Source: Methylotenera mobilis 13 (GTDB lineage: Bacteria; Pseudomonadota; Gammaproteobacteria; Burkholderiales; Methylophilaceae). From it: a stretch of DNA of 64,000 nt. Shown here piece after piece: positions 28,496 to 36,898 of this stretch (within the stretch, counting starts at the first letter, position 1; each line of letters starts with the position of its first letter). Made by a program: the position numbers and the translations under genes. The notes beneath the pieces are model-generated. The model was not told the DNA's origin, did not search any database, and saw nothing but the letters and a program-made list of their open reading frames with translations. The stretch is from the NCBI RefSeq assembly GCF_000384255.1, contig NZ_KB913035.1, positions 1,910,808 to 1,974,807 on the forward strand, read 5' to 3'.

Positions 28496-29524
28496 TTACT
28501 TGGATTTCAACAATTCAGCAAGCTCACCAGCTAATGCCTGTGCGGTTTCTGGTTTTAGCCCATGCTGCTGACCCAGCGCCAATACATCAGCGATTGAGTG
28601 CGTAATACCAGACATCATCAACGCATCTACATAGGTTACCCAATATTGTTCAACTGCAGGGTTAGCCTCAACGGCGGCTTCTAGTCGAGGCAGTGCATCC
28701 GCCGCACTTTTTTGGCTAGCTTCAATTAGGCCTAAACCATAATTTGCTTCAGCATGCCGCGGCTCGATATTTAATATTTCAAGGAATAAGGTTTGAGCTT
28801 CATCTAAATTACCATCTCGTTGACTAGTCTGAGCAAGCACCAATACATCTTGGATAGCCTGCTGCATATCCTGTGCTGCAGGGTTAGTTTGGGTTAAATC
28901 AAAAGGCTGTTCTGGCAAATGTTGCCTTGCTAAGTTTAACAACTGCTCATTACCCACATTAGATACGCAAGCTAACGCCCATAAATCAAAATAATTTGGC
29001 CTGCAGTTTCCTACTACTTTTGAAAAACCAGCTGACTCTAAAGTACCTAACAATACGTTTAATGTAAAACCACAACGATGCGACATGTAAAGATTGCCTT
29101 GGCTCATCGGAGGGCGGTGACCGTACAAAATGTCTAATGGCGCAATCGGCCCAGCGGGAGAAATGTATGCTGGCTCGGTTAATTTACCCTGTGCAACTAA
29201 TGCGCAAACTGATTGTAAATCTGGGCAAGTAATCACAACAAAACCATCGCTACGGAGTACACGCTTAAACTCTGCCAGTGCAATTGGCACTTCATGCGGG
29301 TAAAGGTGTTCAATATTGTGAGATGAAAAGATTGCATCTACGCTACCTGAAGGAACCGCAGACATATCGGTCATGGTTCCAACCACGTCAGGATTGACAG
29401 CGGGGTTAATGTCTAATCGCAACTCGTTCCAGCTACTAAGATCAAATCCCTGCGGGCGGCTTGGTTGCTTAGTCACTGGGTCAATATAAAGAGGACCACA
29501 GCCCACATGTAAAAAAGTTTTCAT
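28496..29524 (-). CDS. SAM-dependent methyltransferase fused to TPR module
   Basis: Residues 1-200 are a class I methyltransferase-like domain: motif I FLHVGCGPLY, then SSHNIEHLYPHEVPIALAEFKRVLRSDGFVVITCPD. Residues about 225-342 are TPR-like (LFLEILNIEPRHAEANYGLG; YWVTYVDALMMSG; ALGQQHGLKPETAQ) and match modules in the neighbouring GT proteins. The methyl acceptor is unknown. The context suggests a glycan or, by analogy with the Cj1419/Cj1420 methyltransferases of C. jejuni, a phosphoramidate group. The gene is 40 bp upstream of the GT41 gene. Confidence 0.78.
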   Translation of the reverse strand: MKTFLHVGCGPLYIDPVTKQPSRPQGFDLSSWNELRLDINPAVNPDVVGTMTDMSAVPSGSVDAIFSSHNIEHLYPHEVPIALAEFKRVLRSDGFVVITCPDLQSVCALVAQGKLTEPAYISPAGPIAPLDILYGHRPPMSQGNLYMSHRCGFTLNVLLGTLESAGFSKVVGNCRPNYFDLWALACVSNVGNEQLLNLARQHLPEQPFDLTQTNPAAQDMQQAIQDVLVLAQTSQRDGNLDEAQTLFLEILNIEPRHAEANYGLGLIEASQKSAADALPRLEAAVEANPAVEQYWVTYVDALMMSGITHSIADVLALGQQHGLKPETAQALAGELAELLKSK

Positions 29525-29593
29525 TCCAAGAACCTCTTTTTAAAATTACATCTATATAAATTTAGCTTGTTAATATGATGATTGGATGATTAC

Positions 29594-30691
29594 CTAAGCA
29601 ACCGCTGTTAATACGGAAACCACGTAATCAACATCACCCGCACTTAAATGTGGACCTATCGGTAAACTCAAGACTTCTTTTGCTAAGCGCTCTGCAACTG
29701 GCAGAGTCCCAGCTTTAAGCGCTAGTGCCTGATATGCCTTTTGCAAATGTGGAGGTACTGGATAATGAATCAATGTCTGTATGCCAGCGGATGCCAAACG
29801 TGACTGTAATGCATCACGCTCAGGTGTAGCAACCACATATAAATGCCAGACTGGTTCTGCCCACGTTGGTACATTTGGCAAACTCAACCCTAAACCGCGC
29901 AATGCCTGACTATAAATTGTTGCAATATGCTGACGACGTTTATTCCAACCATCAAGATACTTAAGCTTCACTGAGAGTGCTGCCGCTTGAATTGGGTCTA
30001 AGCGGCTATTAACGCCGCGCTCTTCATTGAAGTATTTAACAGACGACCCATAATTACCTAATTCGCGCACCCTAGAGGCGATTGCCTCATTATTGGTTGT
30101 AATTGCTCCGCCGTCACCCAATGCACCGAGGTTCTTACCTGGGTAGAAACTCCAAGCGACCACATCACCATGGCTGCCAATTTTTTTGCCTCCAACCATC
30201 GCACCATGTGCTTGTGCTGCATCTTCAATCACAGCCAAGCCATGTCTTTTTGCTAAAGTACAAATTGCCTCAATGTCTACAGGCATGCCGTATAAATGTA
30301 CGGGCATAATCGCTTTAGTCTTTGATGTAATGCAACGTTCGATACTAGCAACATCAATGTTATAACTACCTGATGCAGGCTCTACTGGAACAGGCTTTGC
30401 ACCAACTGCACTGACCGCAAGCCAAGTAGCAATAAAGGTATGTGAAGGCACAATGACCTCATCCCCTGCACCGATGTCTAAAGCACGCAATGCAAGCGTT
30501 AATGCGTCTAGCCCATTACCAACACCTACACAATACTTAGCTTCTGTATAAGCAGCAAAATCCGCTTCAAAGCTTTCTACTTCTGGGCCACCTATGTACC
30601 ACCCAGAATGGCTAGCCCTAAGTACAGCTTCATCTAACTCACGGCTTAATTCACTATAAGCAGCTTTAAGGTCTAAAAATGGTACGCGCAT
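29594..30691 (-). CDS. fdtB: dTDP-3-amino-3,6-dideoxyhexose aminotransferase (FdtB/QdtB-like)
   Basis: This is a DegT/DnrJ/EryC1/StrS PLP-dependent sugar aminotransferase. It contains MRVPFLDLKAAY at the N-terminus, GVGNGLDALTLALRALDIG, the VIEDAAQAHGA motif and WSFYPGKNLGALGDGGAI with the PLP-binding Lys. Together with the adjacent FdtA-type isomerase it should make dTDP-3-amino-3,6-dideoxyhexose from the 3-keto sugar, using glutamate. I start at ATG 30691; an in-frame TTG at 30700 abuts the fdtA stop. Fuc3N and Qui3N versions cannot be told apart by eye. Confidence 0.88.
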   Translation of the reverse strand: MRVPFLDLKAAYSELSRELDEAVLRASHSGWYIGGPEVESFEADFAAYTEAKYCVGVGNGLDALTLALRALDIGAGDEVIVPSHTFIATWLAVSAVGAKPVPVEPASGSYNIDVASIERCITSKTKAIMPVHLYGMPVDIEAICTLAKRHGLAVIEDAAQAHGAMVGGKKIGSHGDVVAWSFYPGKNLGALGDGGAITTNNEAIASRVRELGNYGSSVKYFNEERGVNSRLDPIQAAALSVKLKYLDGWNKRRQHIATIYSQALRGLGLSLPNVPTWAEPVWHLYVVATPERDALQSRLASAGIQTLIHYPVPPHLQKAYQALALKAGTLPVAERLAKEVLSLPIGPHLSAGDVDYVVSVLTAVA

Positions 30692-30700
30692 ATCACTCAA

Positions 30701-31111
30701 TTACTTTACCCATCTGGCTTTCATAAAGTCATCATAATTTCGGTAATAGTCATCTTCACTATATTTATTAGAAGCTAACACCATCAACACCGAGCCTGAT
30801 GAAAAGTTATCCATCTCGCGCCAGATCATTGGGCATACATACAAGCCGTAGTAGGACCGTGCCAAATGAAAAGTTTTCTTATCTTTACCATCATCCAAGG
30901 TAATATCAAAGCTGCCAGACATTGCAATAATCAACTGATGCAAACCTTTATGCGCATGCCCCCCACGATCAGAGCCGCCTGGTACGTCATATACATAGTA
31001 CACACGCTCTATTGCAAATGGGATATGGTTATTGCTTTCCACAAACGACAAATTACCGCGAGGCTCGTGGATTTTCGGGAGTTCAATGATTCTGCAGTCT
31101 TCTAATGGCAT
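30701..31111 (-). CDS. fdtA: dTDP-4-keto-6-deoxyglucose 3,4-ketoisomerase (FdtA/QdtA-like cupin)
   Basis: The 136-residue protein is a single cupin with the family signature: IPKIHEPRGNLSFVE-type start, RVYYVYDVPGGSDRGGHAHKGLHQLIIAMSG and a C-terminal VLASNKYSEDDYYRNYDDF. These enzymes move the keto group from C4 to C3 of dTDP-4-keto-6-deoxyglucose. The two conserved His of RGGHAHK are present. It is directly followed by fdtB. The upstream sugar nucleotide genes (rmlA, rmlB) are not in this window. Confidence 0.9.
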   Translation of the reverse strand: MPLEDCRIIELPKIHEPRGNLSFVESNNHIPFAIERVYYVYDVPGGSDRGGHAHKGLHQLIIAMSGSFDITLDDGKDKKTFHLARSYYGLYVCPMIWREMDNFSSGSVLMVLASNKYSEDDYYRNYDDFMKARWVK

Positions 31112-31338
31112 AATAATCTCATACTACAATATAGTTTTTTAAACACCTTGATTAATCGCATCTTAAATTGATATTCACTTACATCCTACATTTTGCTGAC
31201 CAAACACTACCTGACGAATAAACATTAAACAAAGCCATACCAGTGCCTATCAACAAATGAAAAAACATGCTATGGGATATTAGGTCGATAGAATCATACG
31301 ACTTAATATCTGTTTACACCTATTGAATATTTATAACA

Positions 31339-32061
31339 TTAAGTCTGAACTTGATATATTTCTAGATCATCTGCTGAATCAATCTCGCCCCATGGGAGCT
31401 CATAAGAAACAGCATGAACAGCAACACGCCCAGCCTTAATGACCATTTGCAAAGTACCTGTCATATGCATACGGTCGCGTTCTGTCTGCGTTAAACCATC
31501 GCGAATTCTAATCACCTCAGCCCATCCCTCGGGGGTGAAACGTAAAAGCCCCATATACTGCCCTTGCACCTCTTCAACAGACTTTGGTTTTTCGCCAATT
31601 TCAGCCAACGTATTATCTGAATTCAGCTTAAAGGTTTCAGCATCCACTAAAGGATCATCAAAGCGCTTCTGCCAAAGCTTTAACCAGCTAGGGTCATAAG
31701 TCACTGCCAAACGATGATGCACATCCATCAGAGACTTGACGGCAGAGGCCTCATAAAAAATATCAGAATAACTGACAATACAGGGTTCATTCTTTAGCCA
31801 CTCATCGGCACTTGTTAAGGACGAAACCATATTAGTTTCAGCCCAGCGTGGGTTGTGAAATTCTACTAGCCCATAAGATGCCAATAACTCGCGCTTGTAC
31901 CCAGTCACGATGGCGATTTCACTAACTCCTGCTTTTTGCAATGCTTGTAATTGCCATTCCAATAATGTCTTGCCACGCAACTCAACTAAACACTTTGGCT
32001 TCTGATCGGTTAGGTCTTTCATACGGCTACCACGACCAGCCGCTAAAATAATGGCTTTCAT
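31339..32061 (-). CDS. Nucleotidyltransferase, probable CTP:phosphoglutamine cytidylyltransferase (Cj1416-like)
   Basis: The 240-residue product is a sugar-nucleotidyltransferase fold protein with LAAGRGSRM (residues 6-14), the KPKCLVEL segment (K23) and the metal-site region VSYSDIFYE. On its own it could be annotated as a phosphocholine or sugar cytidylyltransferase. Its start overlaps the amidohydrolase gene upstream by 4 bp (ATGA), which in turn overlaps a glutamine-kinase-like gene. That is the gene set of the C. jejuni phosphoramidate pathway, where Cj1416 converts glutamine phosphate and CTP to CDP-L-glutamine. A 227-bp gap without visible signals separates it from fdtA. Confidence 0.78.
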   Translation of the reverse strand: MKAIILAAGRGSRMKDLTDQKPKCLVELRGKTLLEWQLQALQKAGVSEIAIVTGYKRELLASYGLVEFHNPRWAETNMVSSLTSADEWLKNEPCIVSYSDIFYEASAVKSLMDVHHRLAVTYDPSWLKLWQKRFDDPLVDAETFKLNSDNTLAEIGEKPKSVEEVQGQYMGLLRFTPEGWAEVIRIRDGLTQTERDRMHMTGTLQMVIKAGRVAVHAVSYELPWGEIDSADDLEIYQVQT

Positions 32062-32660
32062 TTAAACAATGCTTTCAATCGGTCAATATCAATCGGGTTA
32101 AATGGTGTTTCCCGTTCTGGGTGCCACATCCAGCCCTCCCATTGTAGTGCGCTATGCTTAATTGATTCAATTTCACCATCTTCCGCCTGTGCGGTCACCA
32201 CAAAATCTTGGGGACACTCAGTCAAACTATACCGATGATAGCTATTCACTTCATGTGTAAGGCTCCCTTGCAGGGTATGTCGCTTACGTACATGCCCATC
32301 AACAAGCTTCAAACTAACCCCCTTATGTGCAGCCATCATTTGCATGCCTCTACATACACCAAGTACAGGTATCTTGTGTTCTGCCGCCCACACCAAAAGC
32401 TGATGCTCTGTTTCATCTCGCATCGGTGACACGCCAAAATCCTCACCGCCAGAAAGAATTAATCGGTTAATACCCCATTGCTCGCAGTATGCCTTGATTG
32501 AATCTCTCCCGATATTTGGCAAAGGCATCCAAATTGCTTCTGGCAATGCTGTATTAAGAAAACTCGCCCAGACACTAGCTAAAGCGTCTCGAGGTTCATC
32601 ATACCCCTCAGCCTGAAGTATGCGCATTGTGACGCCAATGCGAAGCTTACTAATTAACAT
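32058..32660 (-). CDS. Class I glutamine amidotransferase-like hydrolase, probable gamma-glutamyl-CDP-amidate hydrolase (Cj1417-like)
   Basis: This is a 200-residue peptidase C26/class I amidotransferase domain with nucleophile elbow GVCRG (Cys103) and the WHPE motif (His180, Glu182). The N-terminal RIGVTMRI and SGGEDFG stretches fit the gamma-glutamyl hydrolase family. In C. jejuni, Cj1417 cleaves CDP-L-glutamine to glutamate and cytidine diphosphoramidate. The assignment here rests on its overlap with both the nucleotidyltransferase (4 bp) and the glutamine-kinase-like gene (11 bp). The start at 32660 has AAGG eight bases upstream. Confidence 0.8.
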   Translation of the reverse strand: MLISKLRIGVTMRILQAEGYDEPRDALASVWASFLNTALPEAIWMPLPNIGRDSIKAYCEQWGINRLILSGGEDFGVSPMRDETEHQLLVWAAEHKIPVLGVCRGMQMMAAHKGVSLKLVDGHVRKRHTLQGSLTHEVNSYHRYSLTECPQDFVVTAQAEDGEIESIKHSALQWEGWMWHPERETPFNPIDIDRLKALFK

Positions 32661-35046
32661 ACAACGGCCTTAATATTTTATCTGCACAGTTCAACTCTAC
32701 ACTTTCTGCTTGAAGTACTCGCTGAAAGATTTGATCACCGCAACCAATCGCTGCTGGTAGCCCTAGTTCAGCACAGCGCACCGCCATATGAGAGTTTGCA
32801 CCGCCAAAACGCGTGATTAATGCCATCGGCTCTTTGGTAAATATCCAGTCGAAACCAGGGTCTGCATTTTCAATACAAATAATACAGTTCTTAATATTAA
32901 CGGTTGTGGGTGTATTCGCCTCAAGTTGAAAAACTCGTCCAGATGCTGCGCCAAGCCCGATAAAGTTCGGAACACTTCGATTAAGTGTCGCCACATAGAT
33001 ATCCTGCACGCCAAAGACGATATGTCCTAGTCTGAAAGCATGTGCCGCAGACATGGTGCCACGTGCAGATTCTGCAATATCAAGATAATATCTATCGACA
33101 TCATCCATCACTGGCTGAGTAAGACTTCTCACGATTTGAGGCCATTCTAAATAGGAAATATCATCTCGCGATAAACCATATGACTCACCCCAACGCACGA
33201 TTTCAGATAAGGCATCAGACAAACTTCGCGTAAATACAAATTTGACATACTCACGTGCAGCAATCGCTTTTTCTGCGTAACTCAATAACATCTCGGCATT
33301 GAGTGAGCCAAAACCAGCCTCATGCAGTAACGAATCTATACTCGCATGTTCTGTATCAGACAACATAAATTTTGGACGCGATATGCTCACAGGCATGGCC
33401 ATTGCATCGACAAACAAATCATCACGCTCATCATATCTTAGCGAAGTTACCTCATAGGTTCCTGGGCGTAAATGACCGTATTTATTAAAGAATGAAAGCC
33501 GAGAGAACTGACCATTACAAACCTGCGCATATTCATCTAGCATGCTACCTGTAATGGTCTGGATACTGCGCTTAAACTCGGTTAATCGTTGATCACTGAG
33601 CGCACCTCGTCTCACTGCTGAGCGTAATAACGCCTCTGCAATAAAAGCATGACGAGCGACTACTGCAAAAGAAGATGTACCAAACTCCTTACACTTTGTT
33701 AGCAGAAACTCAGCTCTAGCAAGATGAACATAACCTTCATCATTTACTTGCTCCATTTCCAGCTGCTCTAAATGCGCTGTATACCTCAATGCCAAATCTA
33801 AAGTATTGTCAGGGTGGCTATTTAAACACTGATGAGTAAGCTCGGTTAACGCTTTACGGTACTCTTCAAACTCATCATCATTGAGCAATGCTGGATAACG
33901 TGCCTTAAAGTCCTCAACAAAACAGAAATCAAGGCAAGTGGGCACAATTTCGAACTCAACCTTGTCATGAAACTCGGGAAAAGTTTCTAATCTATCAAGC
34001 CATGCATTCACAAGCTTCTCCCCTACCGCTTCAGAAACACTTGCAGGTAAAAAAGAATTAAAACTGTTACGCACATCGATATAGGGGTGGCTGTTGATAA
34101 GCAACATTAATTCAGCAGAATCTAGTGCCCTGTATCCCATACTAGCTCGTGCTTCACGCCAAACCGACTTAGTAATCAACTCTCGATATAGCGATGCTGC
34201 CAACGGCTTGGGGGTCGTGCCGATAATCTCCGCAGGGTTCCAGTCTGGCATCACCGCAAGAATAGTACGTTCGCCCAAAATGCCATCACGCCGTTTTGAG
34301 CAATTTCTTACATAATCCTCAACATGTGCTAATTGCCTTTTCACACGGCGCTCGGTTACTGGGTGCCAATGTCGTGCAAGCGCAATTCGCCTCACTTGAA
34401 AAAGAAATAGTTGCCCAGCCTTATTCATCCCAAACTCAATGTCTAACGCGGCACATTTACAGATAGCTTCTAACTCTTTGGCCAAGCCTAGAAACAGCGC
34501 GATTCTAGGTGATCTGATTAAGCTACTATCGGCATCACGATAAACAAACAGGCTTTTATGAATACCATTTCCACTGGTAACAACATCAGTTCGGCCGCTT
34601 TCATCATCAAAATCAATACAGATGTAAGGCGCACCGTTCACCATATCATATGTCATGATGACGCCACTTACTTCAATATCGCTAATCATCGGCTGTACCA
34701 GCACCTGATCACGAGCGTTACCAGTCATCGACTGTAGTACTTCTTCAATAGCAAGTATGAGTGCATCACTATTTTCAGCATGTACATTCAGATTACTTAA
34801 AAATGCACCCGCCATTGAACTATAAGCGCCATCTTCATTTAAGCCGCTAGACCTCACAGCCAATATCTCATTACCAAATCGTTGATGAATCGCTTCTAAG
34901 ATAGCTGATTTTTCTATTACCCATTGGTCCCGTGTGAAGAAGTATATTTCTGGAACCATTGCTTCAGTGACCAAATCTTTCAGATTCCAAAGTGTTTCTG
35001 CTTTGGTACCAAATTTAAACGCCTGAGATACTGCTAGTGTGCTCAT
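32650..35046 (-). CDS. PEP-synthase/PPDK-like kinase, probable L-glutamine kinase (Cj1418-like)
   Basis: The 798-residue protein has an N-terminal ATP-grasp domain of the PPDK/PEP-synthase type (ILAVRSSGLNEDGAYSSMAG near residues 61-80; VLVQPMISDIEVSGVIMTYD), a long central region, and a C-terminal swivelling phosphohistidine domain with GGANSHMAVRCAELGLPAAIG (catalytic His753). It lacks the PEP/pyruvate TIM-barrel of PpsA, whose place is taken by unrelated helical sequence. This architecture matches Cj1418, which phosphorylates the amide nitrogen of L-glutamine with ATP. It overlaps its neighbours on both sides (4 and 11 bp). Confidence 0.82.
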   Translation of the reverse strand: MSTLAVSQAFKFGTKAETLWNLKDLVTEAMVPEIYFFTRDQWVIEKSAILEAIHQRFGNEILAVRSSGLNEDGAYSSMAGAFLSNLNVHAENSDALILAIEEVLQSMTGNARDQVLVQPMISDIEVSGVIMTYDMVNGAPYICIDFDDESGRTDVVTSGNGIHKSLFVYRDADSSLIRSPRIALFLGLAKELEAICKCAALDIEFGMNKAGQLFLFQVRRIALARHWHPVTERRVKRQLAHVEDYVRNCSKRRDGILGERTILAVMPDWNPAEIIGTTPKPLAASLYRELITKSVWREARASMGYRALDSAELMLLINSHPYIDVRNSFNSFLPASVSEAVGEKLVNAWLDRLETFPEFHDKVEFEIVPTCLDFCFVEDFKARYPALLNDDEFEEYRKALTELTHQCLNSHPDNTLDLALRYTAHLEQLEMEQVNDEGYVHLARAEFLLTKCKEFGTSSFAVVARHAFIAEALLRSAVRRGALSDQRLTEFKRSIQTITGSMLDEYAQVCNGQFSRLSFFNKYGHLRPGTYEVTSLRYDERDDLFVDAMAMPVSISRPKFMLSDTEHASIDSLLHEAGFGSLNAEMLLSYAEKAIAAREYVKFVFTRSLSDALSEIVRWGESYGLSRDDISYLEWPQIVRSLTQPVMDDVDRYYLDIAESARGTMSAAHAFRLGHIVFGVQDIYVATLNRSVPNFIGLGAASGRVFQLEANTPTTVNIKNCIICIENADPGFDWIFTKEPMALITRFGGANSHMAVRCAELGLPAAIGCGDQIFQRVLQAESVELNCADKILRPLYVN

Positions 35047-36383
35047 GATGCATGATCTTTCTTCAACGACAATATCGCTAGGTGCTTAAGGATGGGATGA
35101 ATAACATAATATGTCTCACCTTCTTCTGGGTGCTGCTCAAAAAGTGTAGGGAAATCACTGGCGCTGATATAAGCACGTAAAACTTCTACCAATAAATCTG
35201 CACGTATCGCGGAATCATAGACGCGATCAACATCCATATCAAAAGGCGGGATAGGATAATGTTTCTGCGCCACTACAGGCCCTGTATCAATCATACGATC
35301 AAGGAATAAAGCGGTAACACCTGGCATCTCTTGTTTTAGCAACGCATAATAAAGGGTGGTACTGCCACGATACTGCGGCAACCAGCCAGAGTGCATATGC
35401 AGGAACTTTGGCGCCAATGCTAACGTACGCTCAGACACTATTTGACCACCAACACCTGAATAAATAATCACAGAAGGCTCTGCATCCGAGATGCAGCTTA
35501 CACATTCTTCTGAGTTTACATCAACTGAACCACATCGGCTTACCTCTATATTTGCCCGATCACAGGTTTGCATAATTGACTCTGCAAGGTTCGGTAACAA
35601 AATACCATGCCAACTATTATTTGGCGTGCTTTGTTGCTCAAGTGAAGGCGTCTCACCTAGTAAAATAACCTTTTCAGGATACAAGCCATTGGCAACCAAC
35701 GCTTGAATATATGCCTGAGAACGTGCCGTCTGCGCAGCTAACAACACAACACCTTTGAGCTTCATGGGCATATGTTCAGCTAAGGTTAGAGCATCCTGTC
35801 CAATAGTGGCATTTCCCTCGACAGGCTGTCTCTCTAACTTTAAACAAAGCGCATCAACATGCCTTCGCTCTGATAGCGCTAAGCTTTGCACGCGACTACT
35901 CAACGATTCACTTAACTGCTGATACGCAGCAGTTAATGTATCCATAATCTTAAGCAAAGCATTTAAATAGGGTAACGACAAAGTAATGGCGTAGGCCAAG
36001 TTCAAGACTTCTGCAAACCGAACGTAACGGGTCCAATTTTTATAGTCCGTAGCGTCAACAGGCCGCCAATTAAAATTGTAACGACTATGAAGCCGCTTAC
36101 TCACCTCAAAGCGTTGTACTAGCCTATTTAATGTTTGAATGGTTTGAAGACCAGTATGATGTTCTGACAGTTTTTGGTGTAGCACCTCAATCATGTGCAT
36201 GGTAGGAGAGCTATCTAAATCACTCGCAGAAGTATCAATCGTTTGTTTTTCGGCAAGCGCCTGCTCGCGTTGCCTATGCCATGCTGTTAAAAATGCCTTG
36301 CCATGAAACTTTGTATAAAAATAGGTGTTTCTATTTTCCAATAGATCGCCTGAGGCATAGTCATAAGAAACTGTGTGGTTCAA
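35043..36383 (-). CDS. Formyltransferase-like protein with N-terminal extension
   Basis: Residues about 205-430 resemble the methionyl-tRNA/sugar formyltransferase catalytic domain: KGVVLLAAQTARSQAYIQAL, HMHSGWLPQYRGSTTLYYALL and MIDTGPVVAQKHYPIPPFD. Of the usual Asn-His-Asp triad, His331 and Asp366 are present but the Asn position is His329. The first 200 residues are mostly helical and not recognised. True Fmt would have a C-terminal tRNA-binding domain and lie beside def, so it is not Fmt. The substrate could be a 3-amino sugar or a phosphoramidate. It overlaps both neighbours by 4 bp (ATGA), inside the phosphoramidate unit. Confidence 0.7.
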   Translation of the reverse strand: MNHTVSYDYASGDLLENRNTYFYTKFHGKAFLTAWHRQREQALAEKQTIDTSASDLDSSPTMHMIEVLHQKLSEHHTGLQTIQTLNRLVQRFEVSKRLHSRYNFNWRPVDATDYKNWTRYVRFAEVLNLAYAITLSLPYLNALLKIMDTLTAAYQQLSESLSSRVQSLALSERRHVDALCLKLERQPVEGNATIGQDALTLAEHMPMKLKGVVLLAAQTARSQAYIQALVANGLYPEKVILLGETPSLEQQSTPNNSWHGILLPNLAESIMQTCDRANIEVSRCGSVDVNSEECVSCISDAEPSVIIYSGVGGQIVSERTLALAPKFLHMHSGWLPQYRGSTTLYYALLKQEMPGVTALFLDRMIDTGPVVAQKHYPIPPFDMDVDRVYDSAIRADLLVEVLRAYISASDFPTLFEQHPEEGETYYVIHPILKHLAILSLKKDHAS

Positions 36384-36898
36384 ATCAACCCCGCTTGCTT
36401 AAGAATATTTGAGGCTAACGCTTTAATATTGGCATCGTTTTTTGTGGTGTCGATCGTGATATCGGAGCCAACAGGACGTTCAAAGGGAATATCGATACCC
36501 ACAACATTGTTCACTTCGCCTCTTCTTGCTGCGGCATACATACCTTTTACGTCGCGCGCCATTAGGACATCTAAGGGTGCATCCATAAAGACCTCAAAGT
36601 AATGACTAAAACGCTTTCTATTTTCTAAGCGCATATCAGGAAAAATTGACAAGATACAACACACCACATGAATACCCTGACTATCTAGCATTTCACATAA
36701 CGCTACAATTCTTTCAGCATTGATACGGCGCCCTTGAACCGTATATGGCTCATTACCTTGATCATGTGCAAAAACCTTACGAAGCTCATCTCCATCAAGC
36801 AACACTGTATTGGGTTTAATCTCACGTAACTGTCTTGCTACCTCATGCCCTAATGTGCTTTTACCAGAGCCTGAAAGACCAATCAACCAAATCACCAT
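36380..36898 (-). CDS. APS-kinase-like protein, probable cytidine diphosphoramidate kinase (Cj1415-like)
   Basis: The 172-residue protein has the APS kinase fold: P-loop GLSGSGKST (residues 7-15), LLDGDELRKVF, and an FMDAPLDVLMARDVKGMYAAARRGEVNNVVGIDIPFE segment. In C. jejuni the homologue Cj1415 phosphorylates the 3'-OH of cytidine diphosphoramidate rather than APS. No sulfate-activation genes (cysD, cysN) are nearby, and the gene is tightly coupled to the GT61 gene upstream and the formyltransferase gene downstream. I therefore favour the phosphoramidate role over a CysC role. Confidence 0.78.
   Translation of the reverse strand: MVIWLIGLSGSGKSTLGHEVARQLREIKPNTVLLDGDELRKVFAHDQGNEPYTVQGRRINAERIVALCEMLDSQGIHVVCCILSIFPDMRLENRKRFSHYFEVFMDAPLDVLMARDVKGMYAAARRGEVNNVVGIDIPFERPVGSDITIDTTKNDANIKALASNILKQAGLI

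Noticed and set aside
31112-31338. Hidden gene or RNA in the 227-bp gap upstream of fdtA
   Set aside because: No open frame with a ribosome-binding site and no convincing stem-loop; it is AT-rich and probably holds only a promoter.
32650-35046. Phosphoenolpyruvate synthase (ppsA)
   Set aside because: The ATP-grasp and phosphohistidine domains are present, but the C-terminal PEP/pyruvate-binding barrel is not, and the domain order and context match Cj1418-type glutamine kinase.
35043-36383. Methionyl-tRNA formyltransferase (fmt)
   Set aside because: No C-terminal tRNA-binding domain, no def neighbour, altered catalytic Asn and a long unrelated N-terminal part.
36380-36898. APS kinase (cysC) for sulfate assimilation
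   Set aside because: No cysD, cysN or cysH is nearby, and the gene is overlapped with glutamine-kinase-type pathway genes; the Cj1415-like role fits better.
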